Source of the DNA: Hyalella azteca
Lineage: Eukaryota; Arthropoda; Malacostraca; Amphipoda; Hyalellidae
Length of the DNA: 64,000 bases
NCBI RefSeq assembly: GCF_000764305.2
Contig: NW_025935202.1
Coordinates: 16,088-80,087 of the forward strand
Direction: 5' to 3'
Below are positions 1 to 10,560 of the stretch, in pieces. Made by a program: the position numbers and the translations under genes. The notes beneath the pieces are model-generated. The model saw only the letters and a list, made by a program, of their open reading frames with translations. It made no database searches and was not told the origin of the DNA. How positions within the stretch are numbered: position 1 is the stretch's first letter; every line of letters begins with the position of its first letter.

Positions 1-500
1 TGATTTCAATTCAACACTGATCAACACATGCAGGCAAACCGAGTTAATTTCAACGCAGTTCAACACAGGGGAACCGAGTTCATTCCAACGCAATTCAACA
101 CAGTGGAACCGATTTGATTTCGACGCAGTTCAACCCAGGTGAACTGATTTCATTTCTACACTGATCAACACAAGCAAACTGAGTTCATTTCAACGGAATT
201 CAACACAGGTAAACTGATTTCATTTCAAAACTGATCAACTCAGGCAACGGAGTTCATTTCAACGCAGATAAACGGAGTTCATTTCAACGGAATTCAACAG
301 AGGTAAACTGATGTCATTTCAACACTGATCAACACAAGCAAACTGAGTTTATTTCAACTGGATCCAAAACACAGGTAAACTGAGTTTATTTCAACGGAAT
401 TCAACGCAGGTAAACGGAGTTCATATCAACGCAGTTCAACACGGGTAAACTGACATCATTTCAACGCAGTTCAACGCAGGTAAACGGAGTTCATATCAAC
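1..500. repeat. Degenerate minisatellite, ~33-36 bp unit
   Basis: About fourteen imperfect copies of a unit built on ttcatttcaacgcagttcaa followed by cacaggtaaactga. It runs off the left edge of the window. No coding signal is seen. Confidence 0.8.
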
Positions 501-570
501 AGCGTTATATCGATATACGCTAATCGATACGCGCAACACTGATGAAGACGCACGAGTGCGTAGCACGCAA

Positions 571-915
571 TACCCTGGCCAGCTGGTGCAACGTGCGTAC
601 AGCTGGTGCAATGAGCGTAAAGCTGGTGCAATGCGCGTAAAGCTGGAGCAATGTGCGTACAGCTGGTGCAACGTGCGTACAGCTGGTGCAATGAGCGTAA
701 TGCTGGTGCAGCGTGCATAAAGCTGGTGCAACGTGCGTAAAGCTGGAGCAATGTGCGTCCAGTTGGTGCAACGTGCGTAAAGCTGGTGCAGCGTGCGTAA
801 AGCTGGTGAAATATGCGTAAAGTTGGTGCAATGTGCAATATGTGCGTACAGCTGATGCAATGTGCGTATAAGGCTGGTGCAACGTACGTACAGCTGGTAC
901 AACGTGCGTGAGACA
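571..915. repeat. 20-bp minisatellite (left block)
   Basis: Roughly seventeen copies of agctggtgcaacgtgcgtaa with point differences. The same unit resumes at 2474-2750, so the reverse-transcriptase relic between the two blocks interrupts one array. All open frames here are repeat read-through. Confidence 0.9.
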
Positions 916-935
916 GACCCCAAAATCATAGACCG

Positions 936-2425
936 GTGACTTTGACCTCACATGTGTTCAAGGTTTTTGAGAAGATAGTGGTAGGAGGCTTGTCCGGTAT
1001 ATGGAAGAGGCTGACCTGTATAATAACGGACAACATGGATTCCGGCGTAATCGTTCCTATTTGTCGCAGTTACTGGAACACCATCACCGCCATATCGCCT
1101 TATACTGGAGGAGGGAGCTGGCGTGGATGTTGTATATCTGGACTTTGCTAAAGCTTTTGACAAAGTTGACCATGGGGTGCTCTTCAGAAAGCTATGGCTG
1201 TTTGGAGTATGAGGAAGTCTGTTAAGGTAGATCCACAACTTCCTTACAGATAGAGTATACAAGTTGTCGCAATTGGAAACTCGAAATCGAGAGAAGCGAA
1301 GGTGAAAAGCGGTGTGCCACAGGGCTCAGTGCTGGGACCGATCCTCTTCCTCATCCACATTGTCGATATTGACTCAGAACTCACCCACGCATCTATACAT
1401 CGTCATTTGCGGACGATACAAGAGTGCTGATGAAGATCACAGAGGACCTAGGCTGCGAGATGAGGTTATGGAATGACTTGTCGACTATCCACTATTGGGA
1501 CCTAGTGATTAATATGCAATTCAACGGCACCAAGTTCGAAGTAATGACATACAGAGTCCGCACAGAGATCGGGATACCACATCGCTACTTGGCATCGGAT
1601 GGCAGAGAAATTGAGGAGAAGCAACTAGTTCGAGATCTCGGAGTGTTGATGAGTACTGAATTTCGATGCCCATATCGAGGAAATAGTTGCAAATGGGATG
1701 GATCTGGCGGACATTTCGAGCGAGAGAAGCAGCGCCAATGATTACACTCTTCAGAGCTCTCGATCGTGCTCCCCAATCTCGAGTATTGCTGTCAGCTTTG
1801 GTCGCCACTCAAGGCAGGTACGGTGCGGAAACTAGAGGCTGTGCAGCGGACCTTCACGTAAGGATCGCCGGCATGAGAGAGCTGGACCTGAACTACTGGT
1901 AAAGGCTGAAACACCTGGAACTGCACTCACTGGAGAGGAGAAGAAAGAGGTATATCATACTGTACACTTGGAAGATGATAGCCGGACTGGTTCCCAACTT
2001 TGAAAGAGTGACTTCCAAAATAGTGACACATTATAACGAAATGAGGTAAGCAGAGACTGTGCAGGATTCCCCCATTAGATAAGCAAGCCGCGGCCATAGT
2101 ACAGGCTCTTCGTGAGGGATCACTGTCCTTGGCAGGAGCAAGGCTGTTTAATGCCTTGCCTAAAGTGCTGAGAGGAGGGGAGTTTACCCTTGCGACTTTC
2201 AAGAGACAACTGGATTAGTTTCTGAAGAAGATCCCGGATTGTCCATTTATGGGAAGCTATACCATCAGCAATATGCTATACCCTCAGCAACAGCATCTTG
2301 CATCAGATGGCCCAAAGGAGGTCTAATAAACGGAACACGTTCAACGTTACATCTGGGACTCGAGGGTGCATGGGGTGACCTGCCAATCGACAACTCGGAG
2401 ACGGAGGACGACGAAGGCGGCGCAT
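936..2425 (+). mobile_element. Non-LTR retrotransposon relic (CR1/jockey-like reverse transcriptase)
   Basis: Broken ORF2 with the landmarks of a non-LTR reverse transcriptase in order on the plus strand, spread over several frames. They are: NGQHGFRRNRS (about 1026-1060), VVYLDFAKAFDKVDHG (about 1125-1175), GVPQGSVLGPILFLIHI (about 1310-1365), the catalytic SFADDTR (about 1403-1425), and a later LGVLMSTEF block (about 1640). The C-terminal region has LKHLELHSLERRRKRYI (about 1905-1955) and ARLFNALPKVLRGG (about 2140-2175). Frame changes occur between nearly all blocks and there are stops such as the TAG at 2216-2218, so it cannot be active. The family assignment rests on the C-terminal RRRERY and LFN-LP blocks, which are common in jockey/CR1-type ORF2s; the exact clade is inferred. 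No 5' region, ORF1 or poly-A tail is visible. Confidence 0.88.
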
Positions 2426-2473
2426 CAGCGTGACCGTGAACTGGGAAGTCCTAAACTCATTATAAGGCCATTA

Positions 2474-2750
2474 TCGTACAGCTGGTACAACGTGCGCGAG
2501 GCTTCTACAACGTTCGTAAAACTAGTGCAACCTGTATGCGTAAAGCTGGTGAAACATGCGTATAAAGGCTGGTGCAACGTGCGTACAGCTGGTGAAAACT
2601 GCGTACAGCTGTTGTAACGGGCTTAAGCTGGTGTGGTGCAACTGCATAAATCATGTGTAACTGAGTGAAGCTGTTGCAATCTGCATGCGTAAAGCTGGTG
2701 CAGCCTGTATGCGTAAATCTGGTGCAACATGCGTACAGCTGATGCAACCT
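2474..2750. repeat. 20-bp minisatellite (right block)
   Basis: Same unit as 571-915 (gtgcgtaaagctggtgcaac type), more diverged, directly after the retrotransposon relic. Confidence 0.85.
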
Positions 2751-2879
2751 GCGCAGAGCTGGCCGCCCTTAGCGCGCCTCTAAAGGCCAGGAATGCCCTT
2801 AAGGCCAATTAAGGACACCTCGAGCCGCCAAGGCGGTCGGCGACACGCGTTCTGGCGGAGCAGAACACGACGCACAAAC

Positions 2880-3388
2880 ATTCTCGCCGCGCCGGGCGTG
2901 TTTGTGGCGTGTTTGTGTGATGTTTGGCTGATGTTTAGGCAGCATATTTGTTGAAAGTTTGTGTGCAGATTGAGCAGCATGTTTGTGGCATGTCTGTGCG
3001 GTGTTTGGGTAGCAAATTTGTTGCGCGTTTGTGGCATGTTCAGGTCGTGCTTGTGTGGTTATTGCGGCAAGTTCGTGGCATGTTTGAGTGAAGTTTGAGC
3101 AACATGTTTGTTACAAGTTTGTTGTTCGCCTATGTGGTGTTTGTATGATGTTTAAGAAACGCTTTTGTTGCCAACAAGTTTAACGTTTGTATGATGTTTG
3201 AGCTATAGTTCTGTTACAAGTTTGTGACGTGATTGTATTTGTACCGTTCCTGTGTAATGATTGCGCAGCGTGTTTGTCACCTGATTGGCGAATGTTTGGA
3301 GGTCAAGTTTGTGTAATATTTGTGCTGCAAGTTAGTGTGACATTAAATAGCGTGTTTGAGACGTGTTTGAGATGTGTTTGAGACGTGT
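2880..3388. repeat. Degenerate G/T-rich repeat
   Basis: Irregular repetition of tgtttgtgtgatgtttg and related words, merging into the perfect 51-bp array to the right at a single N (3389). No gene is seen. Confidence 0.6.
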
Positions 3389-3389
3389 N

Positions 3390-4155
3390 AATTCGTGTGA
3401 GGTGTTGGGTGTGTGATGTGTGAGGTGTTGTGTGGCGTGTAATTCGTGTGAGGTGTTGGGTGTGTGATGTGTGAGGTGTTGTGTGGCGTGTAATTCGTGT
3501 GAGGTGTTGGGTGTGTGATGTGTGAGGTGTTGTGTGGCGTGTAATTCGTGTGAGGTGTTGGGTGTGTGATGTGTGAGGTGTTGTGTGGCGTGTAATTCGT
3601 GTGAGGTGTTGGGTGTGTGATGTGTGAGGTGTTGTGTGGCGTGTAATTCGTGTGAGGTGTTGGGTGTGTGATGTGTGAGGTGTTGTGTGGCGTGTAATTC
3701 GTGTGAGGTGTTGGGTGTGTGATGTGTGAGGTGTTGTGTGGCGTGTAATTCGTGTGAGGTGTTGGGTGTGTGATGTGTGAGGTGTTGTGTGGCGTGTAAT
3801 TCGTGTGAGGTGTTGGGTGTGTGATGTGTGAGGTGTTGTGTGGCGTGTAATTCGTGTGAGGTGTTGGGTGTGTGATGTGTGAGGTGTTGTGTGGCGTGTA
3901 ATTCGTGTGAGGTGTTGGGTGTGTGATGTGTGAGGTGTTGTGTGGCGTGTAATTCGTGTGAGGTGTTGGGTGTGTGATGTGTGAGGTGTTGTGTGGCGTG
4001 TAATTCGTGTGAGGTGTTGGGTGTGTGATGTGTGAGGTGTTGTGTGGCGTGTAATTCGTGTGAGGTGTTGGGTGTGTGATGTGTGAGGTGTTGTGTGGCG
4101 TGTAATTCGTGTGAGGTGTTGGGTGTGTGATGTGTGAGGTGTTGTGTGGCGTGTG
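3390..4155. repeat. Perfect 51-bp satellite array, 15 copies
   Basis: Fifteen head-to-tail copies of a 51-bp G/T-rich unit starting aattcgtgtgaggtgttggg, with no substitution that I can see. It starts immediately after a single N. The flanking 4155-4310 is decayed G/T-rich sequence. From 4310 to 4730 the DNA is AT-rich with nothing recognisable. Confidence 0.95.
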
Positions 4156-4729
4156 GTGGGTGTTTAATTTATGTGGTTAATGTTGTGATATGTGATGTGT
4201 GCTGGGAATGTTCACGCATGTATGTTTAATGGGCTGTATATGCCGTGTGTATTGTGTGATGCTTGCGTGAATGTTTGTGTTGCGTGTATATTGAGTGTTT
4301 AACATGAATTTTTTGTAACACAAATATTAAAATGTAACGTTATTATCAAAATATTAAGCCACCATGAGATAACGAGTCATTAATTGCTGCCATTATATAA
4401 AATGGATTTCGAATAGTCGAAATATTTTAACATTCAATGTTGATTTACTCGTCAATAAGAAGCAGGTTTTAATTCTGCAGTATTATGATTGCGGCAACAA
4501 ATAGAAACTGGTCAACATTTGTTGTTAACAATTCAACAATTAATTACGTCTTCAGGCTTGGTAATTTGACAGAAATTTTCAAAGTCCAAATTCAATTTCT
4601 GCATCATGAGGACTTGATTTATCTGTTAATTGTCCCATATACTCGTCAACAGGAAGTAAACTTCCTGCTAAATGTAACAGGAAAAACAGACGCTGCATTC
4701 ACCTGTTCTTCAATTGGCTGAGACTGCAT

Positions 4730-5246
4730 CGAGTGGACTGTATCTGCTCATGCAGTGGACTGCACCTGCTCGGTCTCCGTAATAAAATTAAGGCTGGTTG
4801 GACTGTACCTGCTCAGTCTCCGTAATAAAATTAAGCTAGGCTGGTTGGACTGTACCTGCTCAGTGGACTGTGCCTGTTCAGTGGACTGCACCTGCTAAAT
4901 CTCCGTAATAGAATTAAGGCTGGGTGGACTGTACCTGTTCAGTCTCCGTTATAAAATTAAGGCTGGTTGGACTGTACCTGTTCAGTCTCCGTAATAAAAT
5001 TAAGGCTGGTTACGCTGTACCTGCTCGGTCTCTGTAATAAGGCTAGGTGGACTGTACCTGTTCAGTCTCTGTAATAAGGCTGGTTGAACTGTACCCGTTT
5101 AGTGGACTGTACCTGTTTAGTGGACTGTACCTGTTCAGTCTCAGTAATAAGGCTAGGTGGACTGCACCAGTTTAGTGGACTGTACCTGTTCAGTCTCTGT
5201 AATAAGGCTGGTTGAACTGTACCTGTTTAGTGGACTGTACCTGTTC
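4730..5246. repeat. ~43-bp minisatellite
   Basis: About a dozen copies built from ggactgtacctgctcagtct, ccgtaataaaattaaggctg and shorter ggactgtacctgttcagt sub-units. It ends exactly where the 3.1-kb duplicated segment begins. Confidence 0.85.
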
Positions 5247-5744
5247 AGTAAAAGTCAAGGAGCGCCTCATGCCGACGCTAGGTTGACACCACCGCAACAA
5301 TGATCATTTTAAATGCTATGGAATCTATTTATTTTCATGATGCACTGATAACAGAACTAAAATCCGTGTTAACGACGAAATTCAACACTGAAATTATTTT
5401 TCATCAATTTTTTTATTTTCGTCCAGCGGAACGTGGTTGTGAGCGGGCGGCGGTAACGACTTGATGAACGCAACCCTTCAATTCTTGTACTATTTAATTC
5501 TACTAACTTTAGTACCCGGTGTTTCAACACTGTACGATTTCATCAAGTATTCCGGTATTTTTAAACGCAATCAAACACATCAAGAAAACTTTTCATGTTA
5601 TCACTCGATGTTTCAATATGTCGGTATGTTATTGCGTGACACGGAAGCAAAAAGCACACGCACTTCACTTCACGCTTTTCAGGGGACAACTGAAGACTTC
5701 ATGCCAAGTCCCCCTAGTCCCCAACCCACCACATCAAGTCCCTC

Positions 5745-5890
5745 CCTCCTGATTGGCTCCGCCTTGCGCATCACTCTACCCACCTTCTTTCTCATCAGCC
5801 AATCAGAGGCGGGGATTTTTGAGAAACTCCTCCCCCTCATTCGTATTCAAGTTGTAATACGGAGAGATTAAGAACCGCCCATCGTAATCC
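5745..5890. promoter_or_regulatory. CCAAT/GC-box cluster in duplication copy A
   Basis: A divergent CCAAT pair (gattggctccgcc at about 5750 and cagccaatcagaggcgggg at about 5798) with GC-box-like words and an accgccc further right (about 5873). The arrangement resembles a compact promoter and is kept in copy B (about 14035-14175). No transcript can be deduced, so the promoter role is inference. Confidence 0.3.
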
Positions 5891-7568
5891 TGAATAGGAG
5901 TTATTCAATTGGTGGTCGGAATTCAGCCTTAAGGATTCTATTGCAAGGATTCATACGAAGAATCTTAAGAATTGGCAAATTTAGCCACTTTTCGACCTCT
6001 GAAAATTATTGCAGTTGACCGCAAGCGGAGGCGGGGGCCAAGGGGAACATTTTCCTGCGTGTCCCTCCCTTTTCATTCCCCTCGTGGGTGGCCTCTCTCT
6101 CCCCCTCCCCTTCCATGCTTCTCCTGCCGAGGATCCAACTCCCCATTTGCATGTCCCGCCCCCTTCCGCGTGCCCAGCTGGAGCCTCACCTTCACCACCG
6201 CGGCCTCCACTTCACCACCTGAACCTTCCTTTCACCATCTGGGCCTTCCTCCCCCCCCTCTTGGAACTTCCCTTTACAACCGAGACCTCCCCTCTCCTAC
6301 CGCAACCTACCCTCTGGTCCGAGGCCTACCCTCTACCATCAGGTTAAACCGTTTACTTTCGAGGTCTCTTCTGTAGCCACGACCACCCAACTACCACCGT
6401 GGCCTTACCTAGCTCTACTACGCAGGACAACTCAACTACCACAGTAGCATCGCCCGCTACCATCACGCTTTACCCTCTACTACCAGAAACTCTTCTTACC
6501 ACCAAATGAAATAATTTTTTTCTAACTTGTCCTATTCGTCAAGGCCTGGGTAAAAGATTTGACTGTACAGACTCTATACAACCAAGTCAAGACGGGAACG
6601 GAAAGTTGTATTTTCATACAAAGCAATTTTTGCTGGAATTCTGTAGTGATACTTGTTCAATTAAAGTTTAAATTGTAATGCGTATTTGTAGAACTCGAAC
6701 ATTAAATTTCTTTTGTTTGGGTCGCTCTTTCTGCTTTTTATTAAACACGAAGAAAAATCATGAACTTTCGATGAATGTTCTGAACATGAAAACTCCATGC
6801 GATAATTGCAAGACCGAGATTCCCATGAATAAAGTATCATTCACATTCATTGGGAAATTATAAGGTGACCGCGATCGAGCGCAGCTATATAAGAAACTGC
6901 ATATGTAGCCGCACATTCCATTTGAATAACATTTATAAACAGAAAAAAATCCACGAATTCCATTTGGATAAAAAACTGGACATTCGAATAAATAAAACTT
7001 AAAATTATCTGATAAGAAATTCACGTTTTTTGGCCTGAAAATAAATTACAAAAAATTGTCACGCGCCCCCGGTTTGAGGAATTACATGATTCGGAAAAGT
7101 CTTTATAACGTCATGAAATTCATTATCGAAGAAATTCACTATTCGCAGAATATTGAAAATTAAAAAAAATCCTGGACCATTAAGCTGATATTTTCTCTCA
7201 TTAATTGTTGATTATTACATTAATTGTCCCGTGCATTAATATGATATGCACGTATCATATTAATTATTATGCACGTATCATATTAAACGTTATTATACGT
7301 ACATGTATATTAACATTAACTGCATTATTTATATATCTTTTCTTTACTATATACAAGAAATACAAGTAAAGAAATGGTCAGTTTTTTAACAAATAATGGT
7401 ATGAAACAATTTCTTATAATTACGTGTAATGCGATGAACATATATATAATGCATGCATATAAATTATGCATTAACTACGTATGCAATATGGTAGAACAAA
7501 GCATGCATTACGAGAACATTTTCATTGTCCTGACAAATTAAGTATTTTTTTAAATTAATAGCTGGAGA

Positions 7569-7571
<3 letters not shown>

Positions 7572-7602
<31 letters not shown>
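7572..7602. repeat. (AT)n microsatellite
   Basis: About fifteen uninterrupted AT dinucleotides in AT-rich DNA, inside copy A and absent from the matching position of copy B. Confidence 0.95.
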
Positions 7603-7604
<2 letters not shown>

Positions 7605-7984
7605 TGCTTCTTGATGAAGGCCTCTCTGCCATGCCTTCTCCAATTAACGTACGTCTTCGAAAGACGTCGTCGTTTAGTACTAACGTCGTTTCAAATTCAC
7701 GTACGTGTTGCCAAACTCTTCCCCTATATATACTTGATAATGAATGAACTTGGATTGGAATCGTCGTAAATTGAGATTAAATGTACCTTGAAACCCCAAG
7801 TTTTGAATTTTCATACCAAAAGCCTATTTCGCTGAATAGAGAAAAATAATAAGAAAATTGTCAATAAGAATATATACTCTCGGTCTTCAATGAGCTGTGC
7901 CATCAATGTGAATATTCAATGTTGGTTTCACTATCCGTAGACAACTAAATTCGCCTCCCCCCTCCCATGCACATCCCCCCCATT

Positions 7985-8160
7985 TTTTATGTTCAAATAG
8001 TGACACACTTACAGCGTGAGCTGAGAGCTGACTTAATTGATACGCCCTTTTGAGGGGTAAAACTGAGTCAGGATGACACAAAAAAAGGCAAAAAGTGCAA
8101 CATTATTTGAACAAAGTGCCAGTCACTTCCTGAGCGCACCACAATATCGTTATAATTTAT
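7985..8160 (+). mobile_element. Short dispersed repeat (MITE-like)
   Basis: Contains gttcaaatagtgacaca, a gagctgagagct block, aaaactgagtcagg and ggcaaaaagtgcaacatt. The same ordered words recur at 16222-16480 (plus). Inverted or partial versions occur at 9190-9330, 33650-33840 and 47805-47935. A mobile origin is inferred from the dispersed copies; ends and target duplications are not resolved. Confidence 0.45.
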
Positions 8161-8394
8161 TAACATGAATATAGGCTTACAATGCTGAATTATTTTAATT
8201 TCACAAGCGATGTTCGCTCACAAATTCAGCACAAAAGTTATAGGCAAAAAGGAAGGAAAAATCAAAATTCGACGTAAAAATAAGACTAATTTTTTTGTGT
8301 GTAGGGGAGAAGATAATGCCGGAGCTTCGTCCAGCCTGCATTCACCATACACGTGCACGACAGTGAAGGAGGCAAGCAATTTGTACTTTAATAC

Positions 8395-8800
8395 TGAATG
8401 TGAATAGTGAATAGTGAAAATGAATAGTGAATAACGTATATGAATAGTGAAAAATGAAAATGAATAGTGAATACTGAAAATGAATAGTGAATACCGAATA
8501 TGAATAGTGAATATGCGTATTGAATGCGATCGAATACTGAATATTTATAGCGAGTACTGAATATTGGATATGAATTCTGAGAATGAATACTGAACGTGAA
8601 TACTAGATATGAATATTGAATGTGCATGAACACCGAATTTGAATATTACTGACGATGAAAACTGAATATGAACATATTTAAATATGAATTCTGAATATGA
8701 ACATTGAATGTGAATTCTGAATATGAACATTGAATGTGAATTCGGGATATGAACATTGAATGTCAATACGAATGCTTTATATATGAATACTGATATTGAA
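8395..8800. repeat. TGAATA-based degenerate repeat
   Basis: Expansion of tgaatagtgaatatgaatac and derivatives, drifting to tgaacattgaatgtgaattc at the right end. The open minus-strand frames here are read-through of the repeat. Confidence 0.85.
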
Positions 8801-9189
8801 TTTTCAACTTGAAGGAAGATATATTGTATATACTGCAACAATTAAGCGCAGAGAGAAATATGAATATTTACACTCCAACCAGTACAAAGTACATAACAAT
8901 TTCAAGTTTACGATATTCTAATGGTAATCACGACAATGAAAATAATGGTAAACAATTGAATATGTAGAAGTTTTCATTGTATCCACGCCGTATAATAAGC
9001 ATGCTCTCAAACCAAAGTCATTTAAATCAAAATAAAATCTTATCAACAAATCTCCATTTAAACAGAATGCAAAATTTTATATAAATCTGTCATTTTCAAA
9101 TTCAATTCGGATTCGAAGATACTTAGAACTATAAAACGTCTTAATTTTTTGTATGAAAATAATAGTAAATATATTTATTGTCCAAATAG

Positions 9190-9330
9190 CGATGCTCTTT
9201 TTGCCCTTTTATGGGTCATCGTGACTCAGTTTGTCCCCGCAGAAGGGCGTATCTTGCAGTGCTACGCCCGCTCTAGCTATATAGCTGTGATCGAGTAAGA
9301 AAGTGTGTCACTATATATGGACAACATGCA
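9190..9330 (-). mobile_element. Short dispersed repeat, partial
   Basis: Has tttttgcccttttatgggtc, gactcagttt and aagtgtgtcactatatatgg. These match, in opposite order and strand, the 7985-8160 family and also 47805-47935. Confidence 0.4.
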
Positions 9331-9384
9331 TCATCCTTTTTTTACGAGCCGCTATAGTGACGTCATACACAACGATATCAATAT

Positions 9385-9600
9385 ATAAAATTACCCCCGT
9401 CCTAATACCTTTATTACCCCGGTCCAAATACCTCTATATAGAGGTATTGCTAATTATTAAAGTAAACTATTACTATTACAAAACCACCGTTCTAATACTT
9501 CTATTACCCCCCGTTTTAATACCTCTATTACGCCCATTCTAATGCTTCTATTACCCCCGTCCTAATACCTCTATATTATCCCTATTCTATGCCTCTATTG
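9385..9600. repeat. ~23-bp minisatellite
   Basis: Imperfect copies of cccccgtcctaatacctcta followed by tta, interrupted by a short AT-rich patch. Confidence 0.75.
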
Positions 9601-9727
9601 CCGGTAATTTTAAGAAGTTGTGCACCTTGCATGATGTTTCAGGCAGAATAAGATGTTGCAAGTTATCCTTCAGTTCGGACAGCTTCTGTTTCATTAGACC
9701 AACAAGTTCCTGACATCGATCAGTTCA

Positions 9728-9869
9728 CTATACTTTCAAAAAAAGTTAAGAGATCGTAAGTTCATCAGCCAATCATTGGTGGCCTTTCAAGCCAAATCCA
9801 TCAATCATAGACAAGAAAATACGGCGTAAGTACTAACGTTTACTTAGCGAATTTTGAAAGTATGGCCTC
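9728..9869 (+). mobile_element. ~145-bp MITE with inverted ends (copy 1)
   Basis: Ends are inverted: tatactttcaaaa at the left and attttgaaagtatggcc at the right. The interior carries cagccaatcattggtggcct and tccatcaatcatagac. Related copies are at 45323-45475 (same strand) and about 53875-53985 (opposite strand). The family type is not determined. Confidence 0.7.
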
Positions 9870-9984
9870 AGTTCTCTACACCTGCACGTATGTTCTATGA
9901 AAACTTGTTCGTGTTCTAGAAATTCTTTACTTCTTACTCGTTTATTCTCCCAACCTCTGGCTAACTTTTTGGTTTTGGGTCCTA

Positions 9985-10180
9985 TTTAATTGTTGCTATA
10001 TCATTGCTCCTTATCACTATCATTGCTCTTACCACTAGCTATCATTGCTCTGTACTGCATGTTACCATTGCTCATTGCCACCATCGTTCTTCCTCACCGC
10101 TATCACTGCACTTTACCTATACCATTGCTCTTACCACTATCATTTTTCAATAGCAATACTGGTTCTCCCTTTCATTCTCT
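9985..10180. repeat. Degenerate ~17-30 bp repeat
   Basis: Repeated accattgctcttaccactat and variants. The plus-strand open frames here consist of the repeat. Confidence 0.6.
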
Positions 10181-10261
10181 TTAATTACCTATATAATGAC
10201 TTTAACGGTACCTCAAAAAAAGTAATCATGAAAAGTCTCCTTCTAGAAATATTCCTATGAA

Positions 10262-10560
10262 TCAAGAAACTAACCAACGCACTAAGAACTAATCAGACAC
10301 TAATGAACACACATAACTACTAATATACTAAACAGCGCATCAATTACTGATTAGATATACTAAACAACGCACTAGTAAACAATCAAACACTAAGTAACTA
10401 ACGCACCACATACTAACTTTAGATACCATGCAACTGAAGCATCAATTACTAATCAGATACTAAGTAACTAACGCACCAATTACGAATTAGATACTAAACA
10501 ACGCACTAATTTACAATCGGGTACAAATCAACGCAACGTAACACTACATTCTGCTCGACA
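10262..10560. repeat. Degenerate ~45-bp repeat
   Basis: Repeats of actaatcagatactaagtaa, ctaacgcaccaattac and actaaacaacgcacta. The stretch 10560-12480 that follows is AT-rich with no recognised gene. It holds one N at 10683 and a small hairpin at 12255-12288 (13-bp arms, gataatgaatatc). Confidence 0.65.

Larger units (their letters stand above)
5247..8375. repeat. Segmental duplication, copy A
   Basis: Direct-orientation partner of 13537-16733. The left part (5247 to about 6640) is nearly identical to copy B, the middle (6640-8200) is clearly homologous but much diverged, and the last 166 bp (8208-8373) look identical. A 136-codon frame (5461-5871) is open in both copies, but about nine of the roughly ten differences between the copies change the amino acid, so I do not call a protein. 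Copy A has one unit of the ctgactgtacagactc motif (6557-6600), where copy B has about four. Confidence 0.9.

Noticed and set aside
1..500. Possible CRISPR array because of regular spacing
   Set aside because: Units are contiguous and degenerate, with no unique spacers, and the context is metazoan nuclear DNA.
5461..5871. 136-codon frame conserved in both copies of the 3.1-kb duplication (also 13746-14156)
   Set aside because: Between copies about nine differences alter the amino acid and only about one is silent, with no family motif. This is not the pattern of a maintained protein.
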